Origin: Deltaproteobacteria bacterium
Lineage (GTDB): Bacteria; Myxococcota; Kuafuiibacteriia; Kuafuiibacteriales; Kuafuiibacteriaceae
NCBI GenBank assembly: GCA_020632995.1
Contig: JACKEN010000007.1
Coordinates: forward strand, 62,001 to 126,000
Reading direction: 5' to 3'
Length of the DNA: 64,000 bases
This document shows positions 8,390 to 17,974 of the stretch, in pieces. Within the stretch, counting starts at the first letter, position 1. Each line of letters starts with the position of its first letter. The position numbers were made by a program, and so were the translations under genes. The notes under the pieces were generated by a model. The model did not search any database. It saw only the letters and a program-made list of their open reading frames with translations, and was not told the DNA's origin.

Positions 8390-8810
8390 GCACCTCGAGG
8401 CCGCTCGCGAGCGAGCGCTTCAGCATCTTCCTCATCATCCCGCGCAGGAGCCACGGCAGCGGGCCGGCGAAGGACTCCTCGGTCACCGCGCGGGTGCCGC
8501 GCTCGTGCGCCTTGAAGAAGGACATGTGCACCGCGCGGGTCCCGAAGGTGCGCCCGGTCCACCCCAGGGTGCCCGGCTTCATCACCGCCACCAGCTGCGA
8601 CTCGATCGCCATGCCGCCGGCCTTCCAGCTGAAGGTCGTCCCCGCCGCCAGCGCGCCGTTCAGGGCGGCCCGCGCCACGTCCGGGTTCCACTCGGGCCAC
8701 GAGGCGATGTCGGCCAGGGTCGCCCAGACCACCTCGGGCGGGGCCTCGATGACCAGCTCCGCGGTGGCCTGGACGGGCGCCGCGCGATCGATCTCCATCG
8801 GCGTGTTCAT
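8334..8810 (-). CDS. SRPBCC (polyketide cyclase/START-like) family protein
   Basis: 158 residues with the family signature ATAELVIEAPPEVVWATLAD followed by WPEWNPDV. Proteins of this helix-grip fold bind hydrophobic ligands; no catalytic function can be assigned. The tail is Ala/Pro rich and overlaps the end of the methyltransferase gene on the other strand. Upstream on the opposite strand lies the lipoprotein gene with an ECF-type promoter. Confidence 0.85.
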   Translation of the reverse strand: MNTPMEIDRAAPVQATAELVIEAPPEVVWATLADIASWPEWNPDVARAALNGALAAGTTFSWKAGGMAIESQLVAVMKPGTLGWTGRTFGTRAVHMSFFKAHERGTRAVTEESFAGPLPWLLRGMMRKMLKRSLASGLEVLKAEAERRASSAPPAPRT

Positions 8811-8839
8811 GGCGCCCTGATACGCCCACGCCGAACCGT

Positions 8840-8866
8840 TGTCACGCCCCCGCGCGGGCCGCGTTC
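8840..8866 (+). promoter_or_regulatory. Third predicted ECF-type promoter, for the 8912 lipoprotein gene
   Basis: TGTCAC (8840-8845), 16 bases, CGTTC (8862-8866). Boxes and spacer match those at the sigma locus 2 kb upstream. Expected transcription start is about 8872, giving a ~40-base leader that includes AAGGAG before ATG 8912. Confidence 0.6.
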
Positions 8867-8911
8867 AAGCTCATGAAAGACGGCCTGCACGGCCTCGCAC
8901 AAGGAGCCACC

Positions 8912-9364
8912 ATGACCAAGATCCGCATCGCCACCCTCGTCCCCGTCCTCTTCATCGCCGCCTGCGCCGGCTCCGGCCTCGAGACCGAGAGCCAGGGCGA
9001 CGGCCTGAGCGCCGACGTCGAAGCCTGCGTCCACCTGCGGGAGCGGGTCTGGACCTGTCGCGAGCCGGTGATGGAGCCGTGGATCGCGGCCCGCGCGCGC
9101 TTCCGGCCGGACCTCGCCGCCGCCCTCGCGACCCCGGAGGGCGCGGCGGAGATCAAGCAAGTTTTCTTGCAGGAGGCGGAGGCCGACGGCGCCGGCCCGC
9201 TCGCGCCCCGGCAGGCGAAGTGCGAGGCGGTGGTGGCCGACACCCCGCCCGAGGCGCGGGCCCACGTCGACGCCATGCTCGCCTGCGACGTCCACGCGGA
9301 GTGCTCGGCCTGGGCGGCGTGCGTGGTGCCGGCCTTCGAGGCGATGCTCGCCGCCCCGAGGTAG
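8912..9364 (+). CDS. Small Cys-containing lipoprotein, likely ECF regulon member
   Basis: 150 residues. The signal peptide TKIRIATLVPVLFIAAC ends in a lipobox (IAAC), so the protein should be lipid-anchored in the envelope. The mature part carries several cysteines (ACVHLRERVWTCREP, AKCEAVV, LACDVHAECSAWAACV), a pattern of small myxococcal secreted proteins that suggests disulfides. No family is recognised. The start at 8912 is chosen over ATG 8873 because AAGGAG lies six bases upstream and because the signal peptide begins here. Confidence 0.8.
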   Translation: MTKIRIATLVPVLFIAACAGSGLETESQGDGLSADVEACVHLRERVWTCREPVMEPWIAARARFRPDLAAALATPEGAAEIKQVFLQEAEADGAGPLAPRQAKCEAVVADTPPEARAHVDAMLACDVHAECSAWAACVVPAFEAMLAAPR

Positions 9365-9398
9365 CAGCCGCCCAAAACCCTGCTATGCTGATCCGTCG

Positions 9399-10583
9399 AT
9401 GCCGAAGGTGGCGCGTATCCTGGCGGTGCTCCTGTTGATGACCGCCGGCCTGGTCTGCCCCTGGTGCATTCGGGCGTGGGCGGGGACGCTGCGCTTCGGG
9501 GTGGGGTCGGTGACCACCGCCAGCCTCACCGCCTCCGCCACCCTGGTCGGGCTTGGGATCGGCGTATTCCTCGCCCGCCGCGCCCTCGACGCGCGCCTCG
9601 CCCGAACCTTCGAGAGCTCTAGGCACTGGGCCTTCCTCGCCGTCGGGCTGTCGGTGACCGCGCTCTTCGGCCTCGCCCTGGCCGAGCTCGGCCTGCGCGT
9701 GCTGCACCGGCCCTTCAAGGACGACTGGGTCCCGAGCGAGAACGCCCTCGGTCAGTTCGACCCCGAGCTGGGTTGGGTGTACCGGCCCCGCGCCTCGGCC
9801 ACCCAGCCCTTCGGCGACGCCCGGCGCCCCATCCCGATGTACTTCGAGGGGCACGGGTTCCGCGCCCGCGCGGTGGACGACGACGCCCAATCCGACCGCC
9901 CCACCGTGGCGCTCGTGGGCGGCTCCTTCATCATGGGCCACGGGGTCACCTGGGAGGAGTCGGTGGCAGGCCAGCTGGCGGCGCGCCTACCCGAGTACCA
10001 GGTCGTGAACATGGGGGTGCAGGGCTACGGCACCGACCAGGCCCTGCTCCGGCTCCGGCGGCACGTGAAGGAGCTGGACCTGAAGGTGGTGGTCTACGGC
10101 TTCATCTGTGATCACGTGCGCCGCAACGCGAACGAGGACCGGCGCGTCCTCTTCCCGGGGGCGCGCTTCTTGGGCACGAAGCCGCGCTTCGAGCTCGTCG
10201 ATGGCCAGCTGACCCAGGTGGCGCGGCCCATGCGCTACGAAGACCTGAGCTACAGCCGCGTGGGCGCCTACGTCGACGTGCTCTGGACCCACTACGGCCC
10301 CGAGCCCCAGCCGGCGCTGACCCGGGCGCTCGTGCAGGCCCTGGACGCGGAGGCGAAGGCGGCGGGCGCGCGCCTCGTGGTGGTGAACTGGCACACCGGA
10401 GACACCCCACCCGAGCTGTGTGGTCCGCGGCCGCTGGACGACCTCGGAGTGGAGGTGCTGAGCCCCGCCCTCGATCCGCCCGAGGGGTGGTCCTCGTGGG
10501 TCATCCCCGGCGACTACCACCCTACTCCGGAGGGACACGCCTACGTTGCCGACATGGTGGCGCGAAGCATCTCGCTCCGGTGA
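9399..10583 (+). CDS. Membrane-anchored SGNH/GDSL-family hydrolase
   Basis: 394 residues. Two or three hydrophobic segments in the first ~100 residues anchor it. The remainder has SGNH blocks: the nucleophile region LVGGSFIMGHGV, VVNMGVQGYGTDQ for block II, and a C-terminal GDYHPTPEGH that supplies the Asp/His pair. Members hydrolyse esters, for example acyl or acetyl groups on lipids and polysaccharides. Related membrane-linked SGNH proteins modify exopolysaccharide. The substrate is unknown. The 3' end is 20 bases from the next gene. Confidence 0.82.
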   Translation: MPKVARILAVLLLMTAGLVCPWCIRAWAGTLRFGVGSVTTASLTASATLVGLGIGVFLARRALDARLARTFESSRHWAFLAVGLSVTALFGLALAELGLRVLHRPFKDDWVPSENALGQFDPELGWVYRPRASATQPFGDARRPIPMYFEGHGFRARAVDDDAQSDRPTVALVGGSFIMGHGVTWEESVAGQLAARLPEYQVVNMGVQGYGTDQALLRLRRHVKELDLKVVVYGFICDHVRRNANEDRRVLFPGARFLGTKPRFELVDGQLTQVARPMRYEDLSYSRVGAYVDVLWTHYGPEPQPALTRALVQALDAEAKAAGARLVVVNWHTGDTPPELCGPRPLDDLGVEVLSPALDPPEGWSSWVIPGDYHPTPEGHAYVADMVARSISLR

Positions 10584-10602
10584 TCCACAACGGCAAGGAA
10601 AC

Positions 10603-12102
10603 GTGACGCCGGCTTCGGGTCAGGCTAACCTCCCTGAACTCGTGGACTCTCGCGCGCGTGTACCTTGGCTGATCGCAGGCCTGCTGGGTGTGGGCCTCTC
10701 GTTGGCGCCCAAGAGCGGGGCGGCACAATCCCAGACGTCCCTAAGGGGGACCGCGGTGGTGGTGGAGCTGCGCGGTGACAAGCGCGCGGGCACCGATCGC
10801 TTGTCCACCACCTTGCGGCGCACCCTGGCCGACGCGCTGGGAGGCCTGCGCTCCTCGAGCGCGCTCCACCGAGAGCAAGATCGCTTGCAGATCTCGCAAG
10901 AAGAGCGCACCCGCCCCAGCCAGCTCGCCGCCGCCGCCAAGGGGGTAGGGGCCGACTACCTGGTCTTCGTCCGCGCCACCCGCAAGAAGGCCAACACCTA
11001 CGAGGCCAAGGGCTACCTGATCCGGGTCGACGACGCGGCGGTCGTGCACAAGCACCTCGCGGCCTACAAGAAGCCCAGCCGCGAGGCCGGCCCGGCGGGC
11101 GAGGAGATCGCGCGGGCCATGGTGGTCCGCCTGCGCGAGCTCCGCGCCGCCGCCGCCGCCGCCCCCGGTGGCGGTGGCGCCCCCGCCGCCGGTCGAGCCG
11201 CCGCCCGCCGCGCCGCCGTCCGCCGCCGCGCCGCCGCCCGCCGCGCCGCCGCCCGCCGCGCCCCGGTGGTGGTGGCCACCGCGCCGCCCCCCAGCGCCCC
11301 TGCCGCCGCCCGCGCGGCCAAGCCCAGCGCCCCTGCCCGCGGTGAGCGCCCCCATGCGCCCACCCTGCGCAAGAAGGCTTTCCAGATGGAGCTGAGCCTC
11401 GGCGGCGGCGCCGGCCTGGTCCGCAGCTACCGCGTCACGTCCGAGGCCGGGGTCTCGGACCTCTCCCACAGCGTCAGCCCGCAAGGGATGGTCTCGATGG
11501 GCCTCGACCTGGCCCTGCCCCGGGTTGGCCTCGGGCTGATGGCGCAAGCCAGCCTGCGACCGGTGGGCTACCACGTGGAGACCGACGGCCAGATCCAGGA
11601 CGTGAGCGGCATGCTCATCGACTTCCGCAGCCTCCTCGGCTACCAGCTGCGCCTCGCCAAGCGCCCCGGCGGCGCGGTGAGCCTGGTGCCCGGCCTGGGG
11701 GTCCGCGTCGCCTACGCCGGGGTGTCCGAGCACGCGAGCGACATCATCCCCACCGCCCAGCTGGTGTCCGTGCTCGCCGGGGTGGGGGTGCGCTTCCCGT
11801 ACGACGAGCACCTCGAGCTGCGGGCCGGCGTGGACGCCGGGCTCGTGGTGGCCTACTCCGAGAAGCCCGGCACCACCGGCGCCTCGCCCTCCGGCTTCAC
11901 CTTCGGGGCCGACGTCGGGTTGCGCTACTGGTTCGGCCAGCGCCTCGGGGTGGCCTTCGACACGCGCTTCACCATGGACCGCCTGTCGTTCTCCGACCAA
12001 CCCACGCGCCCGGTGCAGGCGGATGAGGTGGGCACGCTCACCGACGCGCGGGTAACCATCTCCGACGCCCGGGCCGGCTTGTCCGTGCTGATTCGACTCT
12101 AG
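10603..12102 (+). CDS. Secreted protein: LpoB/TolB-like domain, Pro/Ala linker, outer-membrane beta-barrel
   Basis: About 499 residues. A signal peptide (VPWLIAGLLGVGLSLAP) is followed by an alpha/beta domain resembling LpoB/CsgG/TolB-N type domains (TAVVVELRGDKRAGTDRLST; GVGADYLVFVRATRKK). A low-complexity linker (about 11145-11345) leads to a beta-strand-rich C-terminal half typical of small outer-membrane barrels, ending ARAGLSVLIRL. The linker reads Arg/Ala-rich in the open frame, while another frame gives PPPPVEPPPAAPPSAAAPPP. This suggests two compensating indels. GTG 10603 (AAGGAA just upstream) is used; GTG 10642 is an alternative. The next gene's ribosome site overlaps its stop. Confidence 0.7.
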   Translation: MTPASGQANLPELVDSRARVPWLIAGLLGVGLSLAPKSGAAQSQTSLRGTAVVVELRGDKRAGTDRLSTTLRRTLADALGGLRSSSALHREQDRLQISQEERTRPSQLAAAAKGVGADYLVFVRATRKKANTYEAKGYLIRVDDAAVVHKHLAAYKKPSREAGPAGEEIARAMVVRLRELRAAAAAAPGGGGAPAAGRAAARRAAVRRRAAARRAAARRAPVVVATAPPPSAPAAARAAKPSAPARGERPHAPTLRKKAFQMELSLGGGAGLVRSYRVTSEAGVSDLSHSVSPQGMVSMGLDLALPRVGLGLMAQASLRPVGYHVETDGQIQDVSGMLIDFRSLLGYQLRLAKRPGGAVSLVPGLGVRVAYAGVSEHASDIIPTAQLVSVLAGVGVRFPYDEHLELRAGVDAGLVVAYSEKPGTTGASPSGFTFGADVGLRYWFGQRLGVAFDTRFTMDRLSFSDQPTRPVQADEVGTLTDARVTISDARAGLSVLIRL

Positions 12103-12114
12103 GAGCTGACTGAG

Positions 12115-13773
12115 ATGCGCGCAATCCAGCTTTACATGCCCCTGGTCGGGCTCCTCGCCGTGAGCGCGGCCGCCACCCCGGCCGAGGCGGCCGAGGTCAT
12201 CGCGTTCGGCGACGCGTGGGCCTCCGGCGGCGCCCCCCGCTTGCAAGCTGCCTTGACGACGGCCGGCCTCGCCGGCCTTGTGGTGGATGACCGGGGCACC
12301 GCGGGCGCCACGGCTGAATACTACGCCACCGTCGCCACCGGCACCGTGGCCCAGGCCCTCGCCGCCAACCCCGACGCCCAGTGGATGTGGATCTCGGTGG
12401 GCTTCGACGACCTCGTGAACCGCTACCCGGGCGAGGACGTGCTCCAGGTCGGGGCGGCGAACGACGCCAACCTCCGCGCGGTCCTCGCCCAGGCCTTCGC
12501 CCTGCGCCCCGACCTGCGGGTGGTGATGTTCGGCTACGACTACACGAACTACGAGCAGTCCGCGGCGTGCCTGATCCAGCTCGCCTCCGACTTCGGCGTC
12601 ACCGCCACCCAGCTCGAGGTCAACACCTTCACCGTGGGCGCGATCGGCGCGGTGATGCAGGGCATCGCGGACGACTTCCCGAACGTCACCTACCTGCCGC
12701 TCTACGGCACCTTGCAGGTGGCGGCGGGCGGCACCGCGGACCCGACCCAGCCCAGCCCCGCGACCCTGATGGCGGACTGCACCACCCCCAACACCGCCGG
12801 CTTCGACGCGCTGATGGCCGCGCTGGTCACCGGCTACTGGGGCCAGGGCCAGCCCACCGCGGTGGCCACCGCCAACCCCACCACGATCTGCGACGGTGAC
12901 CTGGTGACCTTCACCAGCCTCAGCACCAACAACGAGGGGCAGCTCTGGCGCCTTGGCGGCGTCGTCACCTCCACCCAGGCCACCTGGGTGGTCGCGCTGA
13001 CCGGGGTGGGCACCGCCACCGTCAACCTCGAAGCCTACAACCGCGCGTACACCGACACCGCGACGGTGACCGTCACCATCAACGCCTGCCTCGACGCCGG
13101 GGTGCCGGATGCAGGCTTCCCGGACGCAGGCTTCCCGGACGCAGGCTTCCCGGACGCGGGCTTCCCGGACGCAGGCTTCCCGGACACTGGCGTGTTCCCC
13201 GACGCGGGCTTCCCGGACGCAGGCTTCCCGGACACCGGCATCCTGCCCGACGCGGGCTTCCCGGACGCGGGCTTCCCGGACACCGGCATCCTGCCCGACA
13301 CCGGCGTCCTCCCGGATACCGGCATCCTGCCCGACGCGGGCTTCCCGGACACCGGCGTCCTCCCCGACGACGCAGGCTTCCCGGACACCGGCGTCCTCCC
13401 CGACGACGCAGGCTTCCCGGACGCCGAGGTCGACGCCGGCTTCCCGGACGCCGAGGTCGACGCCGGCTTCCCAGACGCCGAGGTCGACGCCGGCTTCCCG
13501 GACACCGGCATCCTGCCCGACACCGGCGTCCTCCCGGATACCGGCGTCCTCCCCGACACCGGCGTCCTCCCGGATACAGGCGTGCTCCCGGACAGCGGCG
13601 TGACCCCAGACAGCGGCGTCGCGCCCGACGCCCAGGCCGGCGTGTTCAACGACATCACGATCACCGGCGACGGCTGCGCCTGCGACAGCACCACCGACCA
13701 CACCTCCGACCGGGCCCCGTGGGCCGCGCTCGGGGTGCTCGGCCTGCTCGCGGTCCGCCGCCGCCGGCGCTGA
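12115..13773 (+). CDS. MYXO-CTERM surface protein with SGNH-like domain, PKD-like domain and Asp-Ala/Thr-Gly repeats
   Basis: 552 residues. Signal peptide, then an SGNH-like alpha/beta domain (EVIAFGDAWASGG, WMWISVGFDDL, VVMFGYDYTNYE). The usual GDS serine is Ala here, so hydrolase activity is doubtful. A PKD-like domain follows (TAVATANPTTICDGDLVTF), then ~180 residues of PDAGF/PDTGI/PDTGV repeats. The C-terminus is a MYXO-CTERM tripartite tail: a Cys motif (GCAC), one hydrophobic helix (APWAALGVLGLLAV) and RRRRR. Such tails are processed by a myxosortase and anchor proteins at the cell surface. The ribosome site AGGAG overlaps the upstream stop, so it is probably co-transcribed with 10603-12102. 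Confidence 0.85.
   Translation: MRAIQLYMPLVGLLAVSAAATPAEAAEVIAFGDAWASGGAPRLQAALTTAGLAGLVVDDRGTAGATAEYYATVATGTVAQALAANPDAQWMWISVGFDDLVNRYPGEDVLQVGAANDANLRAVLAQAFALRPDLRVVMFGYDYTNYEQSAACLIQLASDFGVTATQLEVNTFTVGAIGAVMQGIADDFPNVTYLPLYGTLQVAAGGTADPTQPSPATLMADCTTPNTAGFDALMAALVTGYWGQGQPTAVATANPTTICDGDLVTFTSLSTNNEGQLWRLGGVVTSTQATWVVALTGVGTATVNLEAYNRAYTDTATVTVTINACLDAGVPDAGFPDAGFPDAGFPDAGFPDAGFPDTGVFPDAGFPDAGFPDTGILPDAGFPDAGFPDTGILPDTGVLPDTGILPDAGFPDTGVLPDDAGFPDTGVLPDDAGFPDAEVDAGFPDAEVDAGFPDAEVDAGFPDTGILPDTGVLPDTGVLPDTGVLPDTGVLPDSGVTPDSGVAPDAQAGVFNDITITGDGCACDSTTDHTSDRAPWAALGVLGLLAVRRRRR
13092..13635 (+). repeat. Tandem coding repeats for Asp-Ala-Gly / Asp-Thr-Gly linker
   Basis: Imperfect tandem units of 15 bases (GACGCAGGCTTCCCG type, PDAGF) and 18 bases (PDTGIL/PDTGVL type) with a 24-base variant that adds a second Asp, and a triplicated block encoding the AEVDAGFPD unit. 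They encode an extended acidic linker in the MYXO-CTERM protein. Confidence 0.9.
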
Positions 13774-13826
13774 GCCGCAAGCGCTGCATCTCGCCCCGCG
13801 CGAACCTTGCACGACCCTAGGCGTGT

Positions 13827-13840
13827 GATCCGATCGGATC
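13827..13840. repeat. 14-bp perfect palindrome in the gap after the MYXO-CTERM gene
   Basis: GATCCGATCGGATC is fully self-complementary. It lies 54 bases after a stop codon and 76 bases before the next start. It could be a protein-binding site; with no unpaired loop and no T-tract it is a poor terminator. Confidence 0.4.
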
Positions 13841-13887
13841 CCCGCATCCCCGCCCCGGCATCACCAGATCCCAGGCGCCTACGAGGT

Positions 13888-13902
13888 TGGCACGCCGCTT
13901 GG
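13888..13902 (+). promoter_or_regulatory. Near-match to a sigma-54 (-24/-12) promoter
   Basis: TGGCAC, five bases, TTGG against the consensus TGGCAC-N5-TTGC. The -24 box is perfect; the invariant C of the -12 GC is G here. It sits 14 bases before ATG 13916. Weak evidence. Confidence 0.25.
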
Positions 13903-13915
13903 ATTGACTCCGAGC

Positions 13916-14414
13916 ATGACTGACATCCTGCACAAGCTCGCCGCCGTCTCTCACCTCCAGGCTCAGGACGCCTCCTCCGACCTGAACAAGCTGGCCGATG
14001 ACCAGAAGGAGAAGGTCTACCAGAAGCGCGAGGTGCGCGACCTTCAGGAGTACTACGACCAGGTCATGTCCGACGACAGCGTGAGCGCGCAGGAGCTGTC
14101 CAACCTCCAGACGATGCGCGGTGAGCTCGGCTTCTCGTCCGACTTCACGTGGGACACCAGCGGCCTCAGCGGCAGCGGCAGCTACGCCACCGGCGACACC
14201 ACCGACGGCGCAGCGCGGCAACCTGAAGGTGATGGAGTCGATCGAGCGCGAGATCGACGGCGTCATGGACGGCCTGGAGGACGACGAGTCGCTCCTGCAG
14301 TTCGAGATCCAGGTGGGCACGAGCAAGATGACCTCGGCCGAGCAGTCCCGCGCGGGCGCCGAGAAGCGCCTCGAGGATCACCGCAAGACCCTGCAGCAGA
14401 AGTGGGAGGGCTGA
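13916..14414 (+). CDS. Soluble helical protein of unknown function, frameshifted
   Basis: About 165 residues if one shift near 14207 is corrected. The N-terminal part (MTDILHKLAAVSHLQAQDAS and EVRDLQEYYDQVMSDDSVSA) continues in another frame as GNLKVMESIEREIDGVMDGL, ending EKRLEDHRKTLQQKWEG. Both halves are charged and helical, probably coiled coil, with a Gly/Ser/Thr hinge between them where the shift falls. No signal peptide and no family recognised. Either a one-base error at 14205-14210 or a real disruption. It ends 28 bases from the convergent Ig/PPC lipoprotein gene. Confidence 0.6.
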
Positions 14415-14442
14415 TCGCCCTGGGCGCCTCGCGCCCGTGCGC

Positions 14443-17400
14443 TCAGAACCGGGTGATCGTCGTCGTGACCCCGGCCTGCGCCGGGCCGAGGTTGAACACC
14501 AGCAGGTAGTAGGTGCCTGCGGCCAGGTTGGAGACACCGGGGTCGAACGCCGGGATCTGGCCGCAGGTGGAGCCGTTGGGGCCACCTTGATAGAAGGGCC
14601 CGACCGGGGCTCCGGTTCCATCGAGGAGCTGGACCCCCGTCTCGATGTTGCACTGCCCGCCCCCGATCGGGGCCGTGGTCACCGCGATCGCGCTGTTCGC
14701 AGCGATGGCGTCGAGCTGATAGGTCGCGTAGCCCTGGAACGCGATCGGGCCCTGGAACACCGCGGGGGTGACCGACGAGGTCCCGGTGATCTCCAGGGCG
14801 CAAGTCGCGTTGCAGCCGTCGCCCGCCGTGACCCCGCCGTCGTCGCACTGCTCGGTCGGCTCCCGGATCCCGTTGCCGCACGCAGGCGCGATCTCGGCCA
14901 CCTCGAACAGGTAGGGCCCGGTGGACCCGCCGTCACCGCTCACGCGGATGAAGTAGCTCCCGGAGGCGAGCAGCGACGCGCCCGCCTCGAACACCGGGTC
15001 GATGTCCGAGCATCGCTCATCCGCGCCCGAGTCCCGGTCCGCGGCGATCCGCGTCAGCCCACCCATCCCGTCGTCGCCCCACAGCTCGAAGGCGGTGTCC
15101 GCGGCGCCCTGCTCGACGCGGCATGAGCCGCTCGGGCCCCGCCCCCGGATGCGCAAGCTGTTCCCCGCGTTGGCGGGCGAGATCGAGTAGACAAACCAGT
15201 CCACGTCGGTGGGGCTGGCGAGGGTGCCGCGCCCGAACCCGCCGGTGACCGCGTCGGCCGCGGCGCTGGTGTCGTTGGGCTCGGACTCGTTGGCCCCGGG
15301 GTACGTGCAAGTTACACTGCATCCGTCGCCCGCGACCACGCCGCCGTCGTCACAGGTCTCCGTGCCCTCCACGACGCCGTTGCCGCACACGTCCTTCGGC
15401 AAGAGGGACAGCGCGAGCTGGTAGGCGGCGATCACGCCGTCTCGCCCCGCCTCGGTGACCGCGAGGTAATACGGGCGCCCGCCGATCAGGTTCAGGGCCG
15501 CACCGTCGACCGACGGGTGGAGGCTGGAGCAGTCGTCGGCGCCGCTCTGGTCGTTGGTCGCCACCCGCACGAAGTTGCGGTCGAAGAGCTCGAGCACGGT
15601 GTCCGCCGCGCAGTTCGGCGCGGACGGGGCGTAGGTGCGGGCCACCAGCCAGGCCCCGCCCGCCGGCACGTCGATCCGGTACAGGTCCTCCTCGGTCGGG
15701 GTCTGGATGCTGTTGGTGAAGGTCTGGCTGCCGAACGCGGTCATCGTCCCCGCGGGCGTGAACACGCGACGACACATCGCGTCGCAGCCCGGGGTCCCGT
15801 CACACTGCTCACCCGCCAGGACCTCTCGGATCCCGTTGCCGCACGACGCGGGGCGCGGGGCGACGGACAGGGTGTAGGGCCCCGGTACGCCCTTGCTCTT
15901 GACGACGACGTAGTAGGTCCGTCCGCCTCCGGGGAGATCCTTGGCCGCGTCCACCACCGCGGGGTCGATGCGCGAGCACGGCCCGGGGCCGCTGTCGTCG
16001 TCGCTCGCGAGCAGGGTCGCGTTCATCGCGCCCGCGTCGCGCACGTAGAGCTCCACCACGGTGTCGAGCGCGCAGCTGCCCGCGCCGTCGGTGGTCTCGG
16101 CCAGGATGCTCCCCCCGGGCGGCACCGCGATCGCGTACCAGTCCTGGTCGACGGGGCTCGCGATCTGGCCGACGACCTGGCCGCCCGCGGCGATGGTCTG
16201 GACCGCGGTCGCGGGGGTGTCGTTCGGCTCGATCTCGCCCGTCGTCTCCGCGATGAACAACACCCGGGCGGCGGTGGCGGCCGGGTTCGAGGCCCGCAGC
16301 TCGAACAAGGTGGTGCGCGACACGAAGGTCGAGAAGGTGCCCGAGGGGGTCCCGGGGAACGCCGGCACGAGGACGCCGCTCCGGGTGAGGCTCAAGCTCG
16401 TCGCGTTCTGGGTGGCCCAGGTGATGGTCACGGTGGCGGAGCCGGTGAAGGTCTCGAAGTTGGCGCCGAAGGTCACGATCCGGGGCGCGTCGATCGCGGT
16501 CGCGCTCGCGGTGGCCGTCCTCGTCCCGTTCGCGTTGCTGACGACGAGCGAGAACGGGGTGGAGTCGGGGGTCGACGCGCTCGTCGAGTAGGTGACGGCG
16601 CCCGCCGCATCGGCGGTGGTGGCCAGCACGTTGGCCCCCTGCCGCACCTCGATGGAGGTCGCGCCCAGCGTGCTCCAGCTGAGCACCAGCGGCGCCCCGC
16701 GCGCCACCGGGTCGGGGGTGGCCCGAAAGTCGAGCACGTACGGCGCGGACGGCAGGATCGTCACCGTCGCGGTGCCCTCCGCGTCACCGCCCGCGCTGAG
16801 GGCCCGCAAGGTGAACGTCGTGGTCTCGCCGACCCGCACCGTGGTCGTCCCGATGAGATCGGTCGAGGTATGCAGGACACCTTGCGGGCTCGAGATCTCG
16901 ACCCCACCGGAGGCGTTCTCGACCTGCCAGCTCAAGGTGATCGGATCGCCGATGTCCCCGGTCGACGGGGTCGCCTCGAACGCGACGATCACCGCCTGGA
17001 CGGGCCGGTCGACCTCCACCTGGACCATCGCGGTCGCGGTGAAGTTCGCCGCGTCGGTCGCGGTGAGCAGATAGGTCGTGTCCTCGGTCGGGCTCACCTC
17101 GACGGTGCCGCTCGGGTCGCTGCCCGAGAATACGCTGGCGCCGCCGACCTCTTCGATCGTGATCGCGCGGCCAGCGCCACCGACCACGACAGCGTCACCG
17201 AGCGTCCCAAGCGAATCCGGCGGGGGTCGGCGTCGAAGAGGAGCACCTGGGGCCTCCGAACGTTGATGGTCTGCGTACGCTGCACCGGCCCGCCTTCGCC
17301 CTGCGCCTCGAGGGTGTATTCGGTGGTCTCGGTCGGGTTGACGGTCACGGTGCCGTTGGGGAGCTCGATCCCGCTCGCGACCGGGGTCTCGCCGACGAGG

Positions 17401-17843
17401 ATGTTCGCCCCGCTCGCGTTGACGATCCGCCAGCTCAGCACCACGTCTTCGCCCGGCGAGACGACCTCGGTGTTGGCGTCGAAGGAGAGGATCTCGACGT
17501 CCGCTTCGCTCCCCAGGAAGGTGACGGTCAGGCGCTTCGAGACCTGCCGGCCGTCTCGGAACGCGGTGATCTCGAAGGTCTCGTTGCCGAAGATGGGCTC
17601 GGTCCGCAGGTTACCCTGCAGCTCGGTCGTGTCGATCAGGAGGGTGGCGGGGAGCTGGACCACGGTCACGCGCTCCGCTTCGACGAGCCACGACAGGGTG
17701 ACCGGTCGACCGCGGGATACTGCGCGCTCGGAAGACAAGAACTCGAGGATCCTGGGCGCGGGGATGACCTCGTCACCGCCCCCGCAGGACACACCTCCTG
17801 CGACGAGCAGCGCCCAAGCGAGTACGATCCGGACCCTTGCCAT
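14443..17843 (-). CDS. Large lipoprotein with Ig-like repeats, PPC-like domains and myxococcal Cys-rich repeats
   Basis: About 1,133 residues when a one-base shift near 17180 is closed (TLSWSV joins VGGAGRAITIEEVGG). The lipobox is GGVSC. Residues ~30-430 hold at least four Ig-like repeats with the recurring core VTLSW or ITLSW. Then come pre-peptidase-C-like beta-sandwiches that start with EPNDT (EIEPNDTPATA, ESEPNDTSAAA). Three DUF4215-type Cys repeats separate them (CGNGIREVLAGEQCDG, CGNGVVEGTETCDDGG, CGNGIREPTEQCDDGG). It should sit on the cell surface and act in adhesion or as a scaffold. It is divergent from the OmpA/TSP3-led operon across 131 bp, suggesting co-regulation. Confidence 0.85.
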
Positions 17844-17974
17844 GTTGGCTTGGTATCACCACCACGCTGACATCGGAAGACCCAGCGACGACATCATACG
17901 AAACGCAAGCGTGATGCTCCGACATCGACCTACGGTCGACAAGATGCCTTGCTCGTGACACAACGCTCGAATCC

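Noticed and set aside
13107..13620. CRISPR-like array
   Set aside because: Units are 15-24 bases, directly adjacent, in frame and without unique spacers: a coding tandem repeat.
10741..13812. Minus-strand ORF of 1,023 codons across two plus-strand genes
   Set aside because: Val/Gly/His/Arg-rich antisense shadow; the plus strand has signal peptides, domains and a MYXO-CTERM tail.
15517..17958. Plus-strand ORF of 813 codons opposite the Ig/PPC lipoprotein
   Set aside because: Composition of a GC-bias shadow; no domain, and the minus strand has clear repeats and Cys motifs.
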